Positions 14,201-28,680 of a stretch of 64,000 nt of DNA are shown in pieces; within the stretch, counting starts at the first letter, position 1, and every line of letters begins with the position of its first letter. The translations under genes were made by a program, and so were the position numbers. The notes beneath the pieces were generated by a model, which was given only the letters and a program-made list of their open reading frames with translations, made no database searches and had not been told where the DNA came from. The stretch is from Euonymus europaeus (taxonomy: Eukaryota; Streptophyta; Magnoliopsida; Celastrales; Celastraceae), in the NCBI GenBank assembly GCA_963580455.1, contig OY756960.1, forward strand, positions 25,045,238-25,109,237, in the 5' to 3' direction.

Positions 14201-17200
14201 AATTAAAATATTTGTTTGACTTAAATTGATTGGCGATGATAAATTTTCCGAACTTTTACTTAATTTCTTATTCTATTCTTCCCTTTCTTGCTAGAGGAAA
14301 TAAAATGTGCTTCACCAAAAAAGAGTTCTTAACCAACCTCTTTGTTTTGAAGTGCTTCTCAGTTGTAACAGAAAACATAAGAAAAAGTGCTTATTATAAA
14401 GAAAACGTGCTTTGAACCCTACTGCATCACAGGCACCAAATAGGATGTAAAATATATTCTTCTCTTATTAAGCATTATTGCATTAACCTTCTTTCAGGTG
14501 CTTTTCCATCATACTAGAGTGCTTTCTAAGTGCTTTGAATCCATGCATTGTATTACCAAACAGGGACGTAATATGGACTTATGTTGCTTAAATTTGGTCT
14601 TTCATGTATGATTGTGCAGCCTATCGGAATAAATGACCTTCGCAAAGTGGATCCACTAAAAGCTTGTGAATATTTTAACTGCTGTTTCAAGGATCCATCA
14701 ACTTTTACCGTGGTGGTTGTTGGAAACATTGATCCTACTTCTGCACTTCCTCTAATATTGCAGTATTTGGTAAGTTTGAAATCCTATCTGAGCTACAAAA
14801 AGAAAGAGTTAAAAGTTTGCAACTTTGCATTAATAAGTTGTGTGATTTTCCATTCAGGGTGGAATACCAAAGCCTTCTACACCTCTATTTGATTTGAGCC
14901 GCGATGATCTTAAAGGCTTACCATTCACATTTCCCAGAAGAATAATTAGGTACTTAACTACTTATTATTATAATGTGCTGGACAATACTCCCGAGCCTTG
15001 CCCTTCCCTTTTTAGTATTGGCCAACCAACTCGGCAACTCTCTTGTTGCTCATTGGTGCATTGGTTTTTTTTTCCAACCGTGTCTTGCTGGAGTCATAGT
15101 ACCAAATACCAATACTCTGGTGCCTATCTTCTTATATTTAAAATGCTTATAGTTATTCTGAGTTTATTATAGTAATTCTCAGTTTATTTGACATTCCTAT
15201 GTGTGTCTGTTGGTAGACAAGCATTTCCTTCTGTTGATTGAATGACCTTTTAACACGATGACAATTATTCTAGAGAGGTAGTTCGTAGCCCTATGGTGGA
15301 AGCCCAATGCTCCGTCCAGCTAAGCTTTCCTGTGGAGCTGAGGAATGGAACGATGGTTTGTATCCTGCTCTTGATCTGTCAATCAGAGATATGACTTTAA
15401 CAGGTCTTTTGAAGGCCTTTTCACACAAGCATATTTTGATTAATGATTTGCTATCGAGAAAATGTCAGGTAGAAGAGATTCATGGTGTTGGGTTCCTTAG
15501 TAAAATTCTTGAGACAAAACTTATGCAGGTTCTCCGTTTCAAGCATGGGCAGGTGGGAGTGCCATTTTTTCCCCTTTAGTTATATATATTTTTATTATTT
15601 TCTTGCCTCATTTTTTAATTAATTCCCAATGCCTCAGATCTATTCTGCTGGTGTTTCGGTATTCCTTGGAGGTAATAAACCATCCAAAACTGGTGATGTA
15701 CGTGGTGATATCAGCATAAATTTTTCTTGTGATCCTGATATCTCCTCAAGCCTGGTATGGTTATGTATCTTACATCATCAATTTTTCTTGTCTTCATCAT
15801 TCAATTACTAATTAGCTCTTCTCATCACCTTTCTGTACTTGTTGGAAGGTTGATATTGCTTTGGAGGAAATATTACATCTTCAACAGGAAGGTCCTTCAG
15901 ATGAGGAGGTTTCAACTGTACTAGAAATTGAGCAGAGAGCACATGAAAATGGATTGCAGGTTTTAAGAACTTTAGTTTCAATGTCGCTTAAAAAATGTTC
16001 CTTTTGTTAATTAAACAATGGAGAAGATATAATACAAATTTGGAATCTTATATCTTTCTATCATATAAACTAAGCAATGAGTTCCATGGATGTGAGAAAT
16101 TAAATTTATTTTCTATCTTTTCTGTGCTGAATCTGCTGATTCACTATTGCTCTTTCAGGAAAACTACTACTGGCTGGAGAGAATTTTGCGTAGCTACCAG
16201 TCAAGGATTTATGATGGTGATGTTGGGGCTGCCTTTGAGGTTGGTTGGGTGTAACTGTGTTTCCCTACATTTTATTATAGGTGCCTCCATTTTGTGCCTG
16301 CATATCTTTTCCCGACTTTCTTCTATTATAGTTACTTCTGTTTATATCTTCTTATGTTCATTTTTCAATCCTATTGGAAACGTTCTCCTCTATCTATACG
16401 TACAAGGTATTCCTATTGGAAACATTCTCCTCTATCTATACGTACAAGGTATTTCAAAGCCATATTTATTGACATCTCATTCCTATTCATCTTTTCCATA
16501 TCCTCATCTCCTCCGACTCTTGCTAAAATTAGACTTCATATTTCTTTGTTTTACTTTGTTTTGCTAAGCCAATTCATCTCTGTAACCAAAAAGCATTGGG
16601 ATTCCCTTATTCAAACTCAAGCTAGGCAACAACTATTGCCTCACCTACTGTGTCTGATCATGCAAGTGATCCAATGGAACAAGAGGAGTGGAAAGGAGGC
16701 AATGGTTGGCTAGCCAAACTCTCTCTTTTTAAGTTTTTTTCTTCTTCTGGGAAAGCTCCATTTATCTTAAGTCTTTCTTTACCTTCACTGCTCTGGCACT
16801 CAAAATTCTTCAGTATCAAATGCGATTGCAGCAAGTACCTTTCGTGAAATTGAACTGCAAACGTGAACATAGGACATAGATGAGCTTTCCTACTCTGATA
16901 CGTCATTTTCCTTATGATGCTGATTTTTTCCCTGATAACTTGGCTTCTATTATTTCTGTTGTAAAGGTTCAAGATGAAGGGCGCTTGAGGGTTAGAAAAT
17001 CTCTGACCCCATTAATGGCGCTGTCAGCATTGCAGAGGATTCTGCCTTATCCTTGTAAGAAACAGTACACTGCAGTTATTCTAATGCCTCAGATGTCACG
17101 CTTGAGGGGACTTCTGAAATCTATACCGATCATTTATAGGGACGACATGAAGGTAAATTATGTGTTTTCTTTTTCTTTTTTGTATTTTACAACTTATTTA

Positions 17201-17523
17201 TCCCAACCAAACGGACTATAAGTCTTGAAATACCAGCATATAAATATTTTTTGCATGATGATTATCCCCGCAAGCTCAGACTAGCATTTCTGCCTTTTTT
17301 ACCTTCGGAGCTCCTTTTAAATCTTTATAGCACATTTCTGATGTTATAGTCTTTTTTTTAATAAGCTAATGTTATCATCTCTGTAGTACATTTCTGATAT
17401 TATAATCTTTGTAGCACTTTTTTTTTTTTTTTTTTTTGTCGACAGCAGGTTTTAGCAGCAATTGCTGGCTTGACAGTTTTTGGCTTCAGTTTGTGGAGAT
17501 ATTCACGGCGTACTGTAAAATAG
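8233..17523 (+). CDS. M16 (insulinase/pitrilysin) family zinc metallopeptidase, PqqL-like, with C-terminal membrane anchor
   Basis: Predicted zinc endopeptidase of 1005 residues from 21 exons: 8233-8441, 8821-9067, 9149-9274, 9601-9738, 9825-9959, 10087-10344, 10453-10590, 10676-10745, 10854-11067, 12039-12144, 13203-13436, 13666-13830, 14620-14769, 14858-14949, 15274-15355, 15469-15552, 15638-15754, 15849-15959, 16159-16239, 16967-17152, 17449-17523. All junctions are GT-AG and in frame. The inverted zinc motif HIVEH sits at residues 83-87; the distal glutamate is E163 or thereabouts (EKERGAVMEE). The inactive-type second half follows (DIVQRHQYSN onward). The final exon encodes a hydrophobic stretch (VLAAIAGLTVFGFSLW) followed by RYSRRTVK, which looks like a tail anchor with a basic cytosolic or intermembrane end. 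I recall an Arabidopsis M16 protein of the same architecture. The start is the first ATG in the frame; an alternative acceptor before the last exon would add one Gln. Substrate unknown. Confidence 0.9.
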
Positions 17524-17877
17524 GGCGACATTTTATCCCGAGGGTTGAGTATATTTCAAAATCCACAATATGGATTAAGATGGATCGTGTCGTTCTTTAG
17601 TTGCGCATCATAGTTCCTTTAGGAGCTCAATATTTAAAGAACGATATATGTTGCCGCTAGCAGTAACAAAAGGAAGCAACTGAATATGTGCATTTGCCCA
17701 TTCGATGTTCATGTACATTCATGTCAATCAACTGTATGATGCACCTGCAATCTTTCTATTATATTGATGTTGTAGAATTAATTTTGGTGTTGGCAATATA
17801 TTATTAGCAGGCATAGTAGACTGCTATTTTCACATTCTAATGGAAAACAGGCAAGACTCGAGAGTACTGGACACTCT

Positions 17878-18608
17878 TCAATAAGGGGTCGTCATAGTAC
17901 TACCAACTGTTGTCTTCCAAGATCTTCGTTGATGGCCGCATGGTAAGTTGGATTCACCAGACAATGATTTTGGCCTCTCTGGCCTACTGCTTGATTTCTC
18001 CACTTTTTGACTTGCCTTGCTTTCTGCCATTAAGATTTCTTGTTCTTCATAAAAGCTCTTTTCTGTTGGGGATTTGTTAGGCAAGTCTCCATCCCTAGGG
18101 TTTACCTTGAAAAAACTTCATTTTCTGTTTTTTTTCCCTTCAATTTAAATATTAAATTATATATTTGGTATTCAATTCTCTATCGAGATGGATTGATTCT
18201 AATTTATCTAACCCACATATACATTTAGGATAGAGCTATTTGCAGTCCAAATGTTACTGGTTACATCTCAAATTAAGAAAATTTCCTTAAAAAACAATTC
18301 ATAACTAAATGACTAACCCATTTGTGTGTTTTATCGAGCATATACCAAATTCCAATCAAATCTCCAAGTTCTAATCTTTGCAGCTCCACAAGCTTCTTTA
18401 CAATCCATTCATTGAGCATAGCAACAAAACGGGCAAAGAAGCTTCATTTGCAGATCTTTGTAGGCCAAGAAGCTTCATTTCATATCTTCATTTCCACCAA
18501 CAAGAAGCTTATGATCTTTGTCGAACCCATTAAAACTTGACCCACAAACACATCAAGTTCTGGATTCGCTTCGACTTTGAGTGAGGAAGTTCTTGATGCT
18601 GTATCCAT
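17878..18608 (-). CDS. Possible small two-exon gene of unknown function (99 residues)
   Basis: Unrecognised. A minus-strand ATG at 18606-18608 opens a 24-codon exon (18537-18608, product starting MDTASRTSSLKVEANP). A GT at 18535-18536 and an AG at 18106-18107 would join it in phase 0 to 17878-18105, which is open for 75 codons to TGA and reads as a polar, Lys/Ser/Arg-rich segment (for example KASQKVEKSSSRPERPKS). A TATA-like TTTATAAAT lies about 115-125 bp upstream of the ATG, followed by a CT-rich leader. It would be convergent with the M16 peptidase and overlap its 3' UTR. The donor (GTTTTA) is weak, and there is no homology support. Confidence 0.33.
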
Positions 18609-20866
<2,258 letters not shown>

Positions 20867-21736
20867 ATCATCTGTGACTTCATGATTTGATATTCCATTC
20901 ACAGGGAGTCTAAAGTAACCCAAAAGTTGTTAAGAGCTATTGTTCTGAGACGGATTAATATTGGTTAGATCGGTTGCTTTATTGTTGTTTTGAGTTTTGA
21001 CTATCGTTATTTCATGTTTAAATTGGGATAATGTTGCTATTGTTGCAGCTGATACTTTTCATGTGCATGTATTGTCTGCCTTGCTGATTTCTGAAAATGG
21101 TTATTCTCTCGTTTTTATTTTCTAGTGATCAATTGCATGCATTTTGCTTAATTCAGCTACCATTCATGGTTAAACGTCAAAAGGGAAGTTGGGTTTGTGC
21201 AACTGATAATAACTTTTTTATCATTTAAAAGAGCATTAACTGAAGAACGTTTGTTGGCATGATCGTATTGTCTTCTAATTTCTTTGTAGTGACCTTGGTG
21301 CTCTTTCAAGTTTCAATAAAAGTTATTTTGCATTCTCACTAGTGGGAAAAAAAATTCTTAACCTTGTCTTGTATTGCCGAGGAAGAGTAAATTCTGCACA
21401 GCTCCATCACCTACTGGTGCTAAGGAGACAAACAACATACCAACTGGACATACCCCAAGGCATCAAAGGAAAATATGAATCTTCAAATGAAAAACACAGA
21501 ATTTGCTTTGACAACTAAGGAGAGGAAATGTCCATCTTACCCCGTCACACTGTATGCACGAAGGAAAAGAAATAGAAGAGAATGTTTGCCAAACTAAAAG
21601 GAGTATCTTAGGATCAGGTAGTTGGATGAATTACTCGTTCATAGAGCCAATAAAACGGTGCCAAGACGTGATGGCCATATCCTGGGGGTTTGCGCTGACA
21701 ACCAGATCGGAAATAGCCAGAAACCGAATTGACAAT
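20867..21736. other. Intergenic region, L31 3' side
   Basis: L31 3' UTR with AATAAA near 21316, then a stretch without recognisable coding signal up to the terminal exon of the pseudogene on the other strand. Confidence 0.55.
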
Positions 21737-22295
21737 TTAGTTGCCCTTGTAAGCATACATGTAACTTCGAAGCTTTCTCACTTCTTCCGACTACTCAGAA
21801 AGAAGATGATCCACATAGAGACTGATTCCAGCTCCTCTATAATAACAACAACAAATGCATTTCTTTCTTATTGAACTAACAATATCAAATCAGGATACTA
21901 GTACATCTAAATAAGGGGAAATGAAGGCCCAGTAACCTCAAATAAAAATATTTACAATTTAGTCGATAAAAATAAAGTATCTATCTCCAAAAAATCTTGT
22001 TTATATTTTAGGTCACTGTGTAATACCTACCCAAGAGGTCCAAGAGGAAGCCAAATAACATCCCAGCGGAATCTTGGCAATCTGTCACACAATTAAGTAA
22101 CCGTGTGAGCAACTGATCAATGCCACCGTATCAGTAACCCATCATGAAAAAAGCATAAAACAAAATTCACTAGGAATTAGACAATCTAAAAGAGTGAAAT
22201 AGACACATAATCAGAAGAGCAGGCAACAGTATCAACTTTGTTACCACATTGTTTTAAGGTCATCCAAGGCAACATAATTGTTTTTGGTATATACT

Positions 22296-22346
<51 letters not shown>

Positions 22347-24520
22347 ACTTCCTTCCTATCTGAAGCTTTCATGGCATTGGCAAAAATTTCACAAGAATCA
22401 GAGAGAGAATGCAACTAACAATATATAAGTAGATAAACTTTTACCTCAGCAGGTAATGGAACCAGAATATTGCCACTGCAAGGCCAGCAGAAAAAGAGTA
22501 CCAAATCCATTGCCTGTGACTGTGATACCTTGAGCTCTGGAGCAGCCCTACGATGGCCATTGCGCATGCCGAAAGAGCAACCAAATCTGTCAGAAGCTAA
22601 AGTTACATGCCCACAAACTTTAACAACAATGTAAAAGCAGCAATGAAGAAAGTACGCCAAAATCAGGATGCAAAAATTTCTCCCTGTTAATGGTCAAGAT
22701 TGGCAGTTCATGAATAGACCAACTATAGTAGACTTAGTAGCGAACATACACATTCAGAATTAGACTAGGCATCTAAAAAGAAAATATATGTGTTCAATTT
22801 ACCATTGAATAACTTGTTCCCACTTCTTGGGGGGTTTATAAATCAAGCACCAGTCATATTAATTACAGTGAATGCATCTTCCAATTAGAAAGGAAATGCA
22901 TCCAATACATGGCTTCTAATTTTTAAGACACTGGAACTAGTGAGGGGGGTTGTGATGGGGGAGACCAAACCAAAGCCTAAGAAAGCTTTTAAATACAAGT
23001 TGACTATCACAGCTTTCTGTAGTTCCACAATTTCAAACTTGAGATTGAGTTTCCTCCAGCTAGGTGAAGTAGAACAGACCAAAAAAGGTGAGAATGATGT
23101 AGAGCTTAAAAAGCTTAAGGAAAAAATCTTTATTTTTCAATCTCGTAACTTAAATTACCGAGATAAAGAAACCCGAGAAAAATAACTCAAACCTTCATTC
23201 TCTTGTCAATATAGGCTTTCTTAGGGCAAGAGATGATTTTATTTATTTAATTTAGTCAAAAGATGATAAAACCAAATGGCATAAAGTTCGTTCTTCTAAT
23301 ATCAGACAAGCTTATAAATGCTACAAGGCTGAGGTTGTGATACGCATGTGAGTCTCACATATCTGATTTAGCAACCACTGGCATTAGAAACTTAAAAAAA
23401 AATTAGAGAATAATAAATAGAAAAGAGAAGGATGATGCACGCAGATAGGTATGCCGAAATTAAATAAGGAAAAGTATGCGAATGACGATAAGAAATGACA
23501 CAAGCAGTTCCAGTTATATTAAACAAAATCTCAGCATGTGTAATCTGAATAATACATTCAACTGAAGAATGCAAATTAATGAAAAAGTGAAGGACTGAAC
23601 CTGCAGCTATTATCACCCTTGAGCTGATGTCCTCCATTAAGCATGATAACGCTGTTCATCAAAAGAAAAGGGGTCAACAGTGACGACTCCACTTCCCTAT
23701 TTGAAGATGTCAGAAATAAATAATAATTCATGCACCACTAATTTTTTCCACATTTGCAATTTACAATATCATATTTGTAACGCTATCAAACCTGCCACCA
23801 TGGAAATAAAGTAACATCATTGAACCTATAAGTGATGATTTCTAGGAAACTGAAAACACCTGAACAAAGTCAGAAAAGCTTGCTATTTCATCACACCATT
23901 AAAAATTGAAAGAGAGAATATATGATCCTTCCATTTCACCAAATTGCCGAAAAATTACATGCAGACGATAACACCGAAACCTAATTCAGGCGCCAGAAGT
24001 GTTTTCTAAATAAAGTTAAAAATGACGTGTTCACTAGACATCCAGTTACAAGCTAAATTAAGTGGAAAAAAGTAAAATTTAAGAAGCTTGATCCACGGAG
24101 AGCAAATCATACCAGTTCTCATGGAGATGTTGCCTGTTGGAACATGGAGTATACAACAAAGGCAGCATAGCAGAAGAGAAATGTGGCGAATACACTCTAG
24201 AAAAAGGGGAAAATCCATAAAGAGGAAAAAACAAGTTGCAAAGTATTTCACATAAAATGGAAATTTACCCTCCATAAGCGACTTTGCTGAGCTTGTTCCC
24301 TCTCAAATGATGGAACAAACTCTCCTCTTGTTCTGTAAATACAAGAGTAAATGACAATGTTTAATCCGAGTTTGAATGAAATACAAGAGAGCCAAGATAT
24401 GTAGAGACCTTGGAAGTCCATGGGACGAGAATCGTCATCTCGCGTTGGGAGAAAGAACTTGTCATAGCCTGACTTTCTTCGCCAATTTTTCGTCAGCTTC
24501 TTTACCGCCCTAATCTCCAT
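21737..24520 (-). pseudogene. Broken multi-exon gene for a small plant multi-pass membrane protein of unknown function
   Basis: Seven exons can be traced on the minus strand with intact splice sites: 24409-24520, 24269-24332, 24113-24196, 23601-23651, 22445-22586, 22031-22081, 21737-21836. The pieces match a family of about 200-residue plant proteins that I remember only as uncharacterised transmembrane proteins (start MEIRAVKKLTKNWRRKSGYD; later QWIWYSFSAG and RFRWDVIWLPLGP; end RSYMYAYK). Four lesions are visible. Exon 2 carries about 2 extra bases that break the frame expected from its neighbours. Exon 3 has a TGA at 24119-24121 where the family has Trp. Exon 4 is short by 4 bases after YHA, with a Trp-to-Arg change beyond. 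Exon 7 has a TAG at 21791-21793 in place of a Ser codon, 18 codons before the original stop. Introns are retained, so it is not a processed copy. Its 5' end still faces the S30 promoter. Confidence 0.82.
22301..22338. repeat. (GA)19 microsatellite
   Basis: Uninterrupted GA dinucleotide repeat of 38 bases inside an intron of the pseudogene. Confidence 0.95.
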
Positions 24521-25736
<1,216 letters not shown>

Positions 25737-26862
25737 AGCTTGAGAGAATGAGGACTTCTGCTGGTGAAGATGCTTATCTCGTGTCTTGTCATAATTTCTC
25801 ATTAATCAAGTCTTGTAGCGGTTTTAGTTACTTTGGTTGGGTTTGAACTATGAGTCTATGATGAAATATGAATACATTGTCATTTAATTAGCTGGAAATT
25901 TCATGATTTGATTTGGAATTAAGATATTGAATGCAGAGTTTATTATGAGTTTTTCTCTGTGTATGTTGATATGTTATTTGTTGGAAAAATTGTGTGAAAT
26001 CGTTGTGTTCAGTTTCTGTAGTTTTTCTAGTTTTCTTAGAGCACCTGCTGCTGTGTAGAACATTGCATCTAAATAAGAAGTATGTGCAATGTCCAGAAAG
26101 ACATTCTTGTTAGTAATGTCCTCTATTCTTAGTAAACAAGAAAAATGTATAGAAATTTATTGTGAAGTTGAGTTGGTCAGCATCAAAGTATACTTGTTTT
26201 ATGTTAGGTCTCCTCAATCCTCTGTGAACTCCAAAGTCCAAACTACCAGAAATCCAGTATGGAAACATTGCTGGTAATTGGTGAATTTGTCACCATGCAT
26301 GACAGTACAAGCAGTATGTTCCAGCACTTGTTTTAGAAATAGTATGGATGGGAAGATTTCTATCCGTTGCACTGGTTGCAGGGTTCAATACTTCAATTTC
26401 CCACTCCTCCCCTCTAATCTGCCCAACCTGGTACTTAGATGTTTTGGTAGTACTATGTGCTTTAGGGCGTCTTTAATCAGATTTTTTGAATGATTTGAAT
26501 TCGTGGGAGCTGGACAAGACATTTCTCGGCTGTATGAAGTGTGACTGTGATTTCTTTATACCGAGCATTTGTAAATATACAGTATAAAATTTGACATCGT
26601 ATAAACCGTGTAAAAACAACCCAACCATACGGACTACATTTTGCCGTGTGGCAAAATTACAGACGATAAATTTGTCCACAGGAATTATAACAACATTTTA
26701 ACACGTGAATTTCAAGTCTGGTCAAGATATGCGTGCTGCAAAAATGATGCTTCAGCTCCACCTTGCTTTCCATGTTTTGTACTCACTCACCAACTCCCCT
26801 TCCTCTACACACGATAACCTCGATAAGCGGCCTTTTTAACATTTTTTTAAGAAAAAAAAAAA
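25737..26862. other. Intergenic region, S30 to MULE
   Basis: S30 3' UTR, then non-coding DNA. The last part, up to the A-tract at 26852-26862, was presumably contiguous with the BAHD upstream region before the transposon inserted. Confidence 0.5.
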
Positions 26863-27543
26863 GGGTTTTTTGGAAAAATGACCCCCTTTTACATAATTTT
26901 TGGAGATCTAACTCGACGTCCCATTAAATGTAAATTTTAACCCTTTTGTCAAAGGAAAAGACACTGCAGCCCCTTGCACGTCTTTTGATGCATTTTTCTT
27001 TTTAAAAAGCTGAATACTCCATGAAAACAAGCTCACTCTTTCTCTCTCTTCTTTCCCACTCCTTCATGGTTCGTATTCCTCAAAGTTTTCAGATTATTCA
27101 ACATTCGTGCAATCTAAACTTTATAATATGTTACAAAGACGCTGCCCAGAACTGGAACGATGCTAAAATCGACTACGCAAGCTCCGTCTTCGAATTCGCG
27201 AACATAGAAATGTTAAACGTTCTTATTAAGTGTCCAGTATTTCGTCTCAGCTTTTACCTGTATTTTAAATTGAAAAGGAAAATCACTAAATTAAGGTTAG
27301 TTTTGTGCATTTGGTTTTCACAACTGCCATATTTTTGCGTAACTATACAAAAAAAGTATTTCGTTGATAAATGTATATATTTTTAGTTGAGAATAGTTTT
27401 GTTTTTGTTTATAGCATGCTAATTTTTCGTTGATATTTGATTTATTTTTTGTTTAGCTCATGAAATTTATAGGGTTGATAAATGTTGTAATATTTGTTTG
27501 AAATTGTTGAGTTTGTTTGAGAAATTTTACATGCAGGTTTGAG
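26863..27543 (+). repeat. MULE left terminal inverted repeat
   Basis: Inverted partner of 30656-31335. A 121-codon open frame at 27021-27386 lies within it and has a shorter counterpart in the right repeat; it is treated as an accident of the repeat, not a gene. Confidence 0.87.
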
Positions 27544-27549
27544 AAATTT

Positions 27550-27960
27550 TCCTCCATGACTCGTACCTCTCAAGCTTTGAAGTGAAGTAGATCTCTCACA
27601 TTATTCAGCATTTGGTCATAGACGTTTCCCAGAAACGATCTTAAACTCCGGAACAAGGACCGTATGCAAGCTCCGTGTGCTAGTGGACGAACATACCCGT
27701 GCTCAATGTCATTTCTAAGTGTTCAGCACTCCAACCTTTCTTGGACCGAAGCTCCAAAGCTTCATGTGTCGTTGTACATCTTGTCCTCAATTTTTGTTTG
27801 CCTTCTAATTTTCTTTTGAGGAGGAATATCACCAAACTAAGGTTAGTCTGATGCATTTGGGTTTGAGAACTGCCATATATTACAACCGAACGATACAAAG
27901 TCAAATATTTATTTGATAAATACATGTATTGTTCGTCCAGAAGTAGTTTCATTCAGACAA
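27550..27960 (+). repeat. Degenerate direct copy of the inner TIR
   Basis: Aligns by eye with 27065-27390: shared landmarks are the Arg/Ser-rich start after ACTCGTACCTCTCAA, GCAAGCTCCGT, TAAGTGTTCAGC, CTAAGGTTAGT and GATAAATA. Many small differences, so the duplication is old. Confidence 0.6.
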
Positions 27961-28160
27961 TTTTTTCGTTGACAAGTAGTTTTATTCTCGTTGATATGGG
28001 TTAATGTTTTCGTTGAGAAATATGTTTAAGCTCGTTTATCTGGGTTGACTTTTTTCGTTGATAAATAGTTTTATTTTCGTTTATATGGGTTAGTTTTTTC
28101 GTTGAGAAATAGGTTTAAACTCGTTTATCTTGGTCAAGTTTTTTCGTTGAGAAATATGTT
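27960..28160 (+). repeat. About 45-bp tandem repeat, five copies
   Basis: The phrase TTCGTTGA recurs at about 27965, 28010, 28053, 28097 and 28143 (spacing 43-46 bp), each followed by an AAATA-type stretch and GTTTAT. Confidence 0.7.
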
Positions 28161-28197
28161 CAAAGTGCATTAATCGATAAAAATTCTTTTTGTTGTT

Positions 28198-28680
28198 AAA
28201 TGCAAAGTAGATGAGTGCAAGTGGTGGCTTCGAGCAACCAGAGTTAAGGACACCTCTTTTTTCATGATCAAGGTATTTCGGGATAGCCATTTGTCTTCAT
28301 CGTGTTTTGATATAATAATGCTCGACAAGCGACAGGATGGGTTGTGGGAGAATGCATCAAATCTAAATACGAGGGAGTTAGCTATATTTATAGGCCAAAG
28401 GACATTGTTTTCATTTCGGATAGAAATGCTAGTATTGGCAAAGAAATTCGTAGAGTGTTTCCCGATGTCAAACATGGTATTTGCATGTATCACCTTGGTC
28501 AGAATTTGAAGGCAAGAAAATTTAGTGACTCTGTCATCCCTGTATTCTACAAGGCAGCCAAGACGTACAATCAGATGGAATTAAAGGACTATTATGATAA
28601 AGTCTCTGAAGAAAGAAGGGATAGATATGCAATTTTTAGATCATTATTTGATATTTTCTCGTTGACAAACTCTCGTTGAT
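28198..28680 (+). pseudogene. MuDR-type MULE transposase remnant
   Basis: Two joined fragments of a plant MULE transposase. Bases 28198-28315 read as the N-terminal zinc-binding fold (CKVDECKWWLRATRVKD, then a HLSSSC). From about 28316, one base out of frame, comes ATGWVVGECIKSKYEGV and YRPKDI, which runs straight into the catalytic region VFISDRNASIGKEIRRVFPD and ICMYHLGQNLK. In complete elements a long stretch separates YRPKDI from the ISDR motif, so an internal deletion has fused them. The frame ends in the tandem array at 28677. A one-base frameshift plus the deletion make it inactive. Confidence 0.75.

Noticed and set aside
14030..14575. Possible MITE in an intron of the M16 gene (phrases AAGTGCTT, ACCAAATAGG, ACCAAACAGGG).
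   Set aside because: Neither clear inverted ends nor a target duplication could be fixed.
27021..27386. 121-codon frame in the MULE left TIR, with a related 62-codon frame in the right TIR.
   Set aside because: The similarity follows from the inverted repeat itself; no known motif and no reason to think it is translated.
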